A DNA stretch of 64,000 bases from the NCBI GenBank assembly GCA_032622095.1, contig CP136068.1:182654796-182718795 (forward strand), given 5' to 3'. Origin of the DNA: Siphonodentalium dalli. Taxonomy: Eukaryota > Mollusca > Scaphopoda > Gadilida > Siphonodentaliidae. A program made the position numbers and the translations under genes. How positions within the stretch are numbered: the stretch's first letter is position 1; each line of letters begins with the position of its first letter. Of the stretch, positions 23,901-35,900 are shown one piece after another. The notes under the pieces are model-generated. The model made no database searches, was not told where the DNA came from, and worked only from the letters and a program-made list of their open reading frames with translations.

Positions 23901-26900
23901 AATGCGAACCCACTAAAACGGAACAATTAGGAGTCTAGGCCTAAAAAAAATACCTTTGTTTCCCCTAATCTGCCCGCACCTATAAAAACCTCCCTCACCA
24001 AAAAATTAATTTTATTTTTGTTTTTCGGAAATAAAAGAAAATCACTGCCGATGCTGTTTGTCTCAGTTTGTCGCTTTATAATAGGCCCCTTTTCTAATGA
24101 CTCCACTTCCATTTTCTATTAATTGAAATATTTACTTCAATGAGTCATTAGGCCAAAACAAAATGAATGCATGTTTCCCGTAACGAGCCCAAAATAAATA
24201 GGGGCGGGCGGTAGGCTTTTCATTTTATTTAATTTTTTCATTTTATTTTTTATGGTCTCGTGTGGGCCATGCCTAACCACCATCAAACACCATACAATGA
24301 CCCAGAGCAACCGACAAATTGGTGGTGATAAAACTGATATATTGAGGGGAAAAAATATAAAACAGATAACAGTAGACAGTTTACTAAAATTACTTTAATA
24401 AACCTGAAACAGGCACTGCCTTGCCATGTGGCTTGGCCACAACAGGCATCAGCCCTGCATTGGAATAATCAATAGAAATGGGGAAAAACTGTCCTGTAGT
24501 GTGGGGGGGGGTTTGAAGACGGTCGGTCGGGTTACGGGAAACACGCATTCATTTTGTTTTGGCCTTAATAGCCTAATTAAGTGTGAATAGTATCATCAAA
24601 CCTGGGTAAATTGGCAACAAACATCCAAGCTCTGAATAACATCACTAAATTAACAGATTATACATGGAATATAGGGAACATTAAACGAGTATAAAATGAA
24701 GTCTTTTAGGCTTGTGGTCCATGTTTCAACCTATATACTTTTATTGATTCAGATTGATATGTGAACAGGCATGCAATATAATCTCATGGGGAAACCAAGG
24801 GCTAAGTTGATGTTTTATATCTTATTTTTAGCTGAAAGCAGTGCTGGATAAAAGAAAGAGAACAGTGAGTGATTATGTTGTTTTGTTGCTTAAGTTTGAC
24901 CAGATCCATCATCCATGGTTTTAGTTCAGATACCCATATTGGATGATGGACATTACATTCCTGGTATTCATGGATAGCCTAGGACTCTCTTGGCCATATT
25001 ATTCAAATAAAATCGGCTTTTGCTTTATAAAATATGGTTCAAACAGATCAAGATCCTGGGTGCAAAACAATGATCCAATTGCATGTGAAGTCGGAATGAT
25101 ATCTCTTGCTGAAAATTAATCCCTCAGAATAGTAAGGCTAAAACAAAATGAATGCGTGTTTCCCGTAACGAGCCCCCAAAAAATAGGGGCGGGTGGTAGG
25201 CTTTTCATTTTATTTTATTTTTTCATTTTATTTTTGAATAGTCTCATGTGGGCCATGCCTAACCACCATCAAACACCATACAATGACCCAGAGCAAACGA
25301 TACATTGGTGATAAAACTGATATATTAGGGGAAACATATAAAACAGATAACAGTAGACAATTTACTAAAATTAATTTAACCCTTTACCCAACAAACCGGC
25401 CACAACCGGCCAAATAAAGCTTCAACAGCCTAAAATATCTTCGGTCTGTCTCAATAGAACCATACACATATGGATATCATTGGAACCGGCTCCTTGACCA
25501 CATTGTGATAGTTACAGTTATGCCCTGTGCCAATGCATTCTCTTATATATGCGAGTCGACCATAGGTCGCCTCGCATATATAAGAGAATGCATTGGCCTA
25601 AAAAAAAATCTTTTTTTAACACTTTTTACCATTTTTTCTTACATTCTTTAACAATTTTATAATTTTTAATGTGTTAAGCCAATGCATTCTCTTATATATG
25701 CGAGGCGACCTATGGTCGACTCGCATATATAAGAGAATGCATTGGCACAGGGCCCTTCTGTTGGGTAAAGGGTTAATAAGCGTGAAACGGGCACTGCCTT
25801 GCCATGTGGCTTGGCCACAATAGGCATCAGCCCTGCATTTGAACAATCAATACACATTGGAAAAACAGTGCTATAATTGCTTTATTTTCTAGAGTCTTTA
25901 AAATCCGGGTTTTCTCACTCGTGGATTATGCACATGGGATAGCCCCATGTGCTCTCGCCATCGTTGAGATGAACTTGTTCGAATCGATTCGTTTGATTCT
26001 AATCAACCGCAACATCCATCATGTTTAATGTAAATATAAACACAAACACGTGCTTCCGGTCAGCGAAGAGGGACGATAACTCGTGATCTTCCGGTATTGC
26101 CTCAGATCGTATTAAAGTTGACTCCGTTAATAGAGTGACGATGTGGCTTTGCGAAAAATATATAAATATATCAAAGATATTATCTATCTCGCGAGGTGAA
26201 TCAGATAAAATTGAACCAAGCGTACATAGTTTTGTTATCAGTGCGGTCGGTCGGTTTATAGATTGATTTTTTTGTTTAAAACCAATAAAATGAACTTGGG
26301 TCGGGGGGTTTTTGAAGACGGTCGGTCGGGTTACGGGAAACACACATCATTTTTGTTTTGCCTAAGTGTGAAATAAAAATAGGACCCCATCTTCTAAATT
26401 GAAGATGTACAATTTGAGCTGAGAATACACCATATTCCACAAAGGATTGTACCATTTGAATTTCTGTCTTTGAATGCAGTATATATGCACCAGCCGGAAC
26501 TTAACAGGCAGAACATACATGTATCGTTTAAATTTAGCCAAATTGGGATGATTGGAACATGGTTTCTTATTGGGGACCCACGGTTTCCCAAGCACTGAGC
26601 TGATTTTGCTGTTTTAAAAGATAAAAACATGGCCAATGTTTACATGTGGGTTGGGCCTCGGTGGCTCTGTTCAAGTGTTGGTAAGGCTTATGACCCAAAT
26701 GCCAACTAGCCCTCCAGCACTTTCGACACGTACATGTATACTCTATATATTCGTTTGCTGGCGGAGTTGCCAGTTACTCACTGAAGTGAGTGCACATACA
26801 TGTACCTCATTGAATGGGGCCATTAGCTGACCTGTAATGTCGGGACGTTCTGTAGACCGCCACCAATAAAACTAACATTGTCGCGATAAGGCCCTGGACG

Positions 26901-29900
26901 CTAAAATAACATTAAACCCTAAGCAAACATGCAAGAGCGTCCAAAATTTTGTTTGGGAGATTTAGATATTAGCCCTCTCCGTGTGTCAGTCACAATTTCG
27001 TTTCTGGATGATAACTTTTGTTTTGATTAACTTATAACCAAATTTGGTATGTGACTTTCCTACGACACTACAAAGATCAGTGTCAAATTTGGGTTCGGCC
27101 GGATAATTAGGGGTGGAGTTATGCCCCTTGTTCGACCAATAAATGCTGATTTTTTTTGTTTTCGGATGATAAATTTCGCTTCGATCAATATATCAAAACC
27201 AAATTTTGTGTGTGACTTTCCTGCGACATAAGAAAGGTCAAATTAAAATTTGGGCTCGGACAGATAATTGGGGGCGGAGTGATGCATCTTTTTTTTACAT
27301 CAATCCGGATGACATATTTAGCTTCAATCAATTTAGCGAAACCAAATATGGTATTTGACTTTTCTGCAACAAAAGAAAGGTCAAGTTCGAATTTGGGTTT
27401 GGGAGGATAACTAGGGGTGGAGTTATGCACCAAAATACAGATAAAGTTCAAATATGGGTTTCGTCCGCATGATTTTGACTGAGTTATGCCCCATTTTCGA
27501 CTTAGATTTTACCTTATTTGCGGTTTCCGGATGAAAACTTTATATTGAATTGAGTGAACTGAACCAAATTTTGTGTGTTAGTTTAACACACCAAAATACA
27601 GATCAAGTTCTAATATGGGTTTCGTCCGCATGATTTTGACAGAGTTATGTCCCTTATTCGACTCGGATTTTAACTAATATGCGGTTTCCAGATGATAACT
27701 TTGGATAGCATCGAGTGAACTGAATCAAGTTTCAAACGAATGAATTAAACTTTGCCCCACTTTACTCCAGAAAGGGCATATTGTGCCCACGCCCCGACGG
27801 CGTGCTCTTGTTTTACATAAAAAAATTTAAAATTTTGGTTTTTGTATGATAACTTTAGTTTGAATCCACTGATTGAAACCAAATTTGTTTTTCTGCAACA
27901 AAACAAAGGTCAAATTCGAATATAGGTTCGATCAGACAGTTTATGGCAAATTTATTCCCCTTGTCCTTTGCAGAAAAATTAAGTTGACTCTGTTTCTGAA
28001 AGCACATACGCGAGTTTGCTACCATTTCTGGGGACGTGTGGCCAAGCGGCCTTTTATTTTTTTATGGAAATGTCTTCAAAACAGTTGTTTAAATGGGTAC
28101 TGTGGGGTTTCATCTTTCTAAATTTTGATAAAGATACCCTGTTTAAAGGGATTTGGAGACCTTACGCCAAACTTTTTTATTGTATTGCTTTACGGATCCG
28201 CGACCCTGTTTTCTGTGGCCTGACAAGGAAATAAAAATCAAATATAATTTTTATTTTTATTTTCACAGCTGACCTTAGCTGTTTCTGCTTATCAGTAACA
28301 AATTATCTAACCAGATTTCACTTGTGATTAAAGACACCTAGGACACCACCAACTATAGATATCTCTGGCTTTAATTACTTTTAACTACATCCTAGATGAA
28401 AACTGAGAAGTCAGCTTGAGTTTATAACTGCCACCAAGATACCTGTATGCTTTCTATAAATCTTGACATCTCTTTAAAACTTTAAATGGCCTTTAGAATA
28501 AGTTGTATTCCTTGCAATTTATGGTGATCTTTATGATTGAACTTAAAGACCAATAACAGTCCACAAGGTTCTTAGATAGGAATGACAAGCTAATGAGTAT
28601 GTTCAGTGTGGGTTTACTCAAGTTACACATTCACTATTTATCACTACCACTAATCTCACCATTCCCATGTGTTTATTAACCCTCTCTATATTAAATACTC
28701 ATTGACCAGACTTGTAAGTAGATTTCTTAGGAAATGTTCAGATAATAAGTTCAACAAGTTCTAAACTTATTATCTGAACATTTCCCACCAACTAATAGGA
28801 ATCCTTCTGCATATACATGTATATTATCTGTCGGCTACTTATTTTTCCATGACATCCATCCAGATGAATAGTGGACTTTTTTAATGTATACGTTATAACT
28901 GAATGGGGGAGTCCATTTATTCAATAATTAAAATGTTGAATATAAACAAACTCTTTATTTCTGGATTTGTTCAATATTATTCAATAAGCTGAGTTATGTT
29001 TCAAATAATAGTACTGGATTTAAATTTGAGATATACATCCAAAAACTGTTTTCTGTAACTTCTAAGTGACTGACAGAGAAATATAAAGACACAATTACCA
29101 CCTTGGCGAATGTCCAAAAAAAAAAATGGTTCGAGCACTTTTATTTTTATTTTTTTCGACCGACCCTACCAAAACAAGCTTAAAAAAAATCTGTAAAGCA
29201 TAACAATAAAAACGTTTGGCCTTATCTTCTATAGTGTGTTCTATAGTGAAATGTTTTAAAGTTCTAATTTGAAAGAATATTATTCAGAACAGACATGCTT
29301 CCATGAAGATGAGACCGGAGGATGAGGCGATGTATTGGTGTTGTGCGGGATTGGACAAGGATGGGTTCCGGCTAAAATATATATCGGATCATAAAGGTGA
29401 GGATTGGTTTATTGTTCTCAGTGCATTCTAGCAAATATTTCATCTGTTGATTTAATTTTTTTTTCTAACATGTTGTATCAATAATAATAATATATTATTA
29501 TTAATATATAACTTATTCTAATTCACTTTAATTAATTGCTGGCTTGTGATTGGTTAAAAGATAAAATTTCTGACAGTTTAACCACCATAAACCTGTCGCA
29601 AATTTGCGAATGTCAAGGCCCCCAGTAGTAATCAATCTCAGGTTTGCATATTAGAGCTAGTCTCTTTTAGTCTCCCTAGAGCAGAGGGCGCTCAATTGTC
29701 TCTCGACTATCTTGATTATTTACTTATTTTGTACTAATTTATTTATTATCCCGGTGGCTTGCCAGACTGACAAAAAGGCGAATGAGCTATAATGGGCTGC
29801 TGGGAGATTTTTAAAGTTCTACCATTTTTCTCAACTTTGAAATCTCAAGATAAGCCGCTCTCAGTTGTCTTATACAGTAATGCCCTAAGTAATCGACCTC

Positions 29901-32900
29901 TTAACCAAAGCAGAATTGTAAATGGGTAACTTTTCAGGATTTAGTCGGAAATATGGCTTGTTGCCATTCATCGGAAAGCTCTCACTTCCGATGAATGGCA
30001 ACAAGCCATATTTCTGACTAAATCCTGAAAAGTTACCCATAATTCTGCTTTGGCTAAGAGGTTGATTACTTAGGGCTTTACTGTACATGTATGTATTGCC
30101 ACATCCGTGGAACATGTTTGTCACTAAAGGCACTGTACCCAAAGTGGATTTATGGACTGGGCCAATGGCCCATCTCTTGCTTGATGCCTATATCACAGTA
30201 ATCCCTTTGAAATGGCATGACAGACATTGAGGTGAATTATTCTTCAAATCAATACAACCTCTTTTTCAGAGTACGGGGTGTTTGCTGAAAGGCAGTTTCG
30301 GGCAGGTGATTTCCTGCTGGAATACTCTGGAGAATTGATTACAAGACAGGAGACCGAGGCTCGGGAGAAAAAACATATTGGCTCAAACATGATGTTTTTC
30401 TTTAAATTTGAGGGAAAACAGCTCTGGTATGCTTGACATTCTGATTTATCTCATAATCTGCTAAAAAATATCTGATTTGGAAGTGCTACATGTATAGCTC
30501 TCAGCCTTCATAATTGGCTATGGCAATCAGCATTGCCGAAGCAATTTGCTGAAGCAAACTGTGCCATGGCATACTGTTGCCGTAGCGGATTGCCAAAGCC
30601 AAACAATCTGAATTAAGAGGGCTGAACACTGATATTCAATTGGGCCACTGGGGCCCCCTCTTAAAGATACTGGTACTTTTTTTGTAAAAATGAAGAAAAG
30701 CCTGCGCTTTAGTTTTATTGACAAGAAGTACATGTATATTAGGATATATTATTTCAGAAGTAAATTATTAAATGGTTGGACTGCTGGTAACTGGGGTGTC
30801 CACAGGTCAAGACTAGGTGCTACCCCGTCAACTGGGCACGGGCGAGGATTATCATTAATGTAGGGTGATAATAATTTTATCGCTGAGATATTGCTAGCAC
30901 ATTTTGTGTACAGGTGGTGCTAGAAGATATTACACTAATACTAAAATTTTGTGTTATTGTTGGAATATGCTAGAAGAATATGTTGGTATTTGACATGAAT
31001 GCTGGTGTTTTATCAAGATAAAACAGTACATCAGACTTGGATCAATTTACACAAGTGTATTGAGAATGTTCTGAAAACTGATGCCATTCAATCTGACACC
31101 ATTAGGCTTTCATGAGGTTTCCATACACAAACTGACATCACTCAGAGCGACCAGCTAACAGCATATTTCCATAAAATTAATTTCAGCAGTTTGTGTTTAA
31201 CTTGCAAGTGGTGTGTAATAAAAAAAATAAAAAAAGGTAGATTATTTTTAACAATTCCCAGTCCCAATTGTAAGCATCATTTAGTATTATTTTGTCTTTT
31301 CAGTATTGATGCCATTTCAACAATGAACCACATCTGTCAATTTGTCAATGACGGTACCGGTCACGAGAGAAACTGTATTATGCGTCTCAACATCATAAAC
31401 CATATTCCCAGACTCTGCCTCTATGCCATCAAGGTTATAGAGGCAGGTACAGAGCTTCTCTATGATTATGGTGATCATTCAGAAAACTTGTGGTGGCGGA
31501 AAAAGGTATGGATTGATGTGTTTTTGTCATTGTGTTTAATAGAATTGTCTGTTTTCCACCGATATCGTAGGATATCAGAACTTTCTTGCACAAAATATCT
31601 TCCAGGTGTGCTCTTGTATTTCAATGTGCAAAACACTTTTTCTACAGATCTTGAATTCAATGGGCACTATACAATTCAAATACTTTGTTTATGAAATCTT
31701 AAAGGAGTGAGATTGAAAGTTAGAACCTGAATCAGTGAATTATACACATTGATTCACTCAAAGGGCACAGTTTTAACATCTGTCTGTTTGTCAACAATTT
31801 CTTAAAACTCCTCCTTCAAGACTGCCAGGCCAATTTAACTCAAAAAGCTTCCTTGGGCGACAACAGTTTGTTCGAAGTGAGCCGATTGTTTGATTAGTGT
31901 TTACAGCTTATTAAAGGCCCGCATTAGCTTGGAATTTCAGCTCGCACTAAAAGCCAAATATGTAGAAATTTCTATATATTATTCTCCAAGAAACGAAATC
32001 GGAAAAAACTATCCTATATAAACATAACGCTAACACTTTTTAGCTCAACTTTACTTTGTAAAGTTTGAGCTATTGCCATGGCTTTGTCATCCGTGTGTGC
32101 GTGTGTACGTAAGGCGTCAACAATGCAGGCTACAGGTCGTACCTTCGGTCAGATCATTATGAAATTTATCATAGCTGTTGACATCAACATTTAGACCAGA
32201 ATGATTAATTTTGGGGTCATTCGGAAAAACAAACATGGCCGCCAGTGGCCATCTTGGATTTCAAAATTCAATCCATTAGCACGGGCTACAGGCCGTACTG
32301 TTTGTCTGATCATCATGAAATTTGTCATGAATGTTAATATTGACATGTAGATGGGAACGAGTCATTTTGGGGTCATTCGGCCCAAAAACAATGGCTGCCA
32401 GCAGCCATCTTGGATTTTACTCTTTGTATGACTAAATTCTTTAGCATGGGCTACAGGTCGTACTTTCAGTATCATCATTATAAAATTTGTCAAGAATGTT
32501 AATAATGACATGTAGATGGGAATGAGTCATTTTGGGGTCGTTCGGCCAAAAAACATCTCCGCCAGCAGCCATCTTGGATTTTACACTTTACATGACTAAA
32601 TCTTTAGCACGGGCTACAAGTCATATCTTTGGTCCGATCATAATGAGATTTGTCATGGATGTTAACAATGACATGTAGATGGGAAATGGGTCATTTTGAG
32701 GTCATTCGCCTAAAAAATCTTGTATTTTACTCTTTACATGACTAAATCCTTTCACATAGGGTACAGGTCATATCTTTTGTCGGAGAATCATGAAATTTGT
32801 AATGGATGTTAACAATGACATGTAAATGGGAACAAGTCTTTTTGGGGTCATTTGGCAAAAAAACATGGCTGCCAGTGGCCATCTTGGATTTGACTCTTTT

Positions 32901-35900
32901 CATAAGGCCAAAACAAAATGAATGCATGTTTCCCGTAACGAGCCAAAACAAATTGGGGCGGGCGGTTGGCTTTTCATTTTATTTTATTTTTTCATTTTAT
33001 TTTGTTATGGTCTTGTGTGGGCCTTGCCTTCACCACCATCAAACACCATACATTGACACGAGCAACCAACAAATTGTTGACATAACTGATATATGCTAAC
33101 AAGATATAGTTATATATAGTTTTGCAAAATAAGTTTAATTATTAACCAAACAGTAAATATAGCGTAGATATGAAATATCTAGTTTGATGCCAACAAAATG
33201 GGAATGACAATTATGTGTCCCCAGGAAGCAGTATTTAAAAAAATATCTCCCCGATAAGAAATTCTCCTATTAGAGTCGGGGTACAATGTTTACTTTAGTG
33301 CTACATTGTAGTTGCCATTCATTTCCCTGGCCACTGTAGCTTCCTGCTGCGCATGTCTTATAATTCAGAGCATGTCTTATAATTCAGAGCCGGCTACAGC
33401 TGTAGCTAAATTTTTTGCTCAAATACACTAAACAATACTCCATATAAACGCAAACAGGTGCTTCCGGTCAGTGAAGAGGAACGATAACCTGTAATCTTCC
33501 GGTATTGCGTCCGGTCGTAATTTGACTTTCTGTTTGAAGAGTGAAGAATGTGGAAAATATATAAATATATCAAAGATATAATTTATCTCGCGAGGTGAAT
33601 CAGATAAAATGGAACCACGTGTACATTGTTTGGTTATCAGCGTGGTCGGTCGATTTATAGATTGATTTTTTTTATTTAAAACCAATAAATTAACATGGGT
33701 CGGGAGGTTTTGAAGACGGTCGGTCGGGTTACGGGAAACACGCATTCAGTTTGTTTTGGCCTAACTAGGCTTTTTCAACTTTCCACATTCCTAATCAGTC
33801 CATTGACTGTAACACATGAAATTATTCCCTTTCCAAGTTGAGCTACAGTGTCATTGACACTTTCATATATGTACCACATTAGTCGAACCTAAAAATAATT
33901 TGCGATGCCTTCTAGTCGACAAGTTGCTAGTACATGTATATCCGTTTTAGCATCAGTGGTGATGTTTTTTCTCCATATATTGTATGTGTAGCCCAATGAT
34001 TTCCCAATCGCTCTATCAACATAGTCTACTAGTTACACCTATCCGCACGCGTCATTAGGATATTGCAGGTGCAAAAACACTTCTCCCATGTTATGTGTGG
34101 TGAAAGACATCCTTGTTGGTGGCTATAAACAAGCACATAACATACAAAGTTAACTTTAACTTTAGGAAATACTCTTTCTAGATCAAATTTTAGTGTATGA
34201 AGACTGAATTTCAAGACTAACAACAATTTGATTACAACATTAACAGGTGAAAATACCACCTGTCTTAGTTTTTGTGAGAGGCTAAAATTGTACTGGTAAA
34301 AATCTCTCATACGCAGGCCTGTTTAGTATTTTGCACATCTTTGCTTATGGTGTATTAGGTGATTAACATAATAGTGTATCATGTATGTAGCCATTTTAAG
34401 CCAGACCTGTCAAAATGACAAAAAAGTGATTGCTTTCATTTCTCTTTGATTCATCTATAACGTGTCAAATGGGTTGCAAATTATATATAGTTATATTTCT
34501 CTGATCATATACTTCATGTTTACCTACAAAAAGTGAAAATAAACTTTAGCCATACATCCTAATTTGACCTTTGATTGTTGTATGATTTCATCCATTGCTG
34601 GCACGAGAACGGAAAACTAAATAATGTTAAACTTGTCGAAATCTAATAATGTTATAGGTATATATCTCAGAGGAGAGATTAATGGTCAATAAAATACTTA
34701 GTTTGCTCTATTTTTCAAATTTTGATAAATTTTGGTCATTTTTGGTACATTTGGAAATTACTAAAGTCAGACATATCCATGATGGGCTCATGTATATTGT
34801 TTGTGTACCTACCAAATTTCGAAAAAGGTAATGTGGTCCTTTAATTGTTCTTTATAGAAATTTTATGAGTTTGTACATTGTTTTTATGAAGATTTTGAGA
34901 AGTTTATTAAAGGATATGTTATGCTTTTCAGGATGTCGCACATGGTAAATGCATTTCTTGGATTTTCCTCATTATTTTCAATTTAGATTACTACTTGGGT
35001 AATCCCATTGTTACTATTTTTGTTATTGAGTCTTCCATTGAATTAGTTGAGAGTAGCCAAACCCATCAGTGTTGAAGAAAGTAAATTTTGGAGACTTTCT
35101 GTTAGATTATTTATGTTCTTTATTTATTCATTATGTTTAATCATTATTTCTTTGACAATAATTGATGTTGCTGTTATTTTTTCTTCTTTTCTTTGAGTCA
35201 CTCTTAAAAAAGCTTTATATTTCAAGCTACAAAATTCAACAAGAAATCGCTTATTATAAGTTGTACATTTTGAGGACGGGTGACATGGCCGCTCATGTCG
35301 GCCTGCTGGAGTTTATATGTCCTGTTGAGGGCGCATTTTATCTGTCCACCGCAGGTTTTTTAGCTTACCAAAGTCGAAGTAACCTTTCTCAGATTTGTAT
35401 GTATTGACCACGTCTACCATAAAATATTTCTACCAAGGCATTTGATTGATGCTTTTTGACATGTCCAGAATGGCAGGGCCAATTTGTATGATATGCCACA
35501 AATTACTGTCACAAACATATTGTTTGGAACAAAGGCTGCAATAGTTTCATCATAAAAGTGAGTCAGTGATTGTCGCAGTACAAAACACTCACAATTTTGA
35601 TCAGATTGGTTGTAATTCCATTTCTTCTATTCTTATATTTAGAGATTGATGATGATGATGATGATGATGACCCATTTGATGTAGACAAAATTTCAGGTGA
35701 GATAATTGTTGGGTTTCTGAGTTGTTCTCCATTTTAAGCTCAACTTACTTTGTAAATTTGAGCTATTGCCATGGGTTGGCGTCCGTCGTCTGTGTGTGCG
35801 TGTGTCCGTCAACAATTTCCTTTGGCACGGGCTACATGTCGTACCTTTGGTCTGATCTTTATGTAATTTGTCATGAATGTTGACATTGACATGTAGAAGG

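Larger units (their letters stand above)
17910..24831 (+). other. Intron 1, filled with repeats
   Basis: Contains a 123-bp MITE (18156), an LTR-PBS-gag remnant (18445-18709), a G-rich run (19336), a broken THAP exon (20131), a duplicated AATAAAGAGCGTT unit (20649), an E-box cluster (21380), a tandem TTGGAAATTTCCAA block (22990) and a PIF/Harbinger-type element (24151). No further exon for the SET gene was found in it. Confidence 0.5.
25380..25772. mobile_element. piggyBac-type MITE with two internal palindromes
   Basis: TTAA stands on both sides (25376-25379 and 25773-25776). The ends CCCTTTACCCAACA and TGTTGGGTAAAGGG are inverted. The TTAA target and CCC start are those of the piggyBac group. 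Copy 1 of the host element shows the empty site with a single TTAA. Inside are two 67-bp palindromes in inverted arrangement, separated by about 80 bp of T-rich DNA. No transposase. Confidence 0.85.
25136..26362. mobile_element. PIF/Harbinger-type element, copy 2, carrying a piggyBac-type MITE
   Basis: Starts GGCTAAAACAAAATGAATGC after TAA and ends TTTTTGTTTTGCC before TAA. Homologous to copy 1 on the left, with the extra right half shared with copy 3 (for example GTGCTTCCGGTCAGCGAAGA and CTCGCGAGGTGAATCAGATA). Bases 25380-25772 are a later insertion. A minus-strand frame at 26343-25999 is partly conserved in copy 3. Confidence 0.8.
31506..34931 (+). other. Intron 5 with nested transposons
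   Basis: The first 530 bp and 33867-34931 show nothing recognisable. The middle is a 1.8-kb tandem-core element (32036-33866) interrupted by a PIF/Harbinger-type element (32906-33761). Confidence 0.6.

Noticed and set aside
23489-23930. Overlapping open frames on both strands as a gene
   Set aside because: They lie in the tandem TTGGAAATTTCC repeat region, lack splice context and have no family features.
31191-31694. 167-codon open frame as an independent gene
   Set aside because: Only 31304-31505 shows SET homology and is bounded by a clear acceptor and donor. The rest is intron that happens to stay open, though retention is possible.
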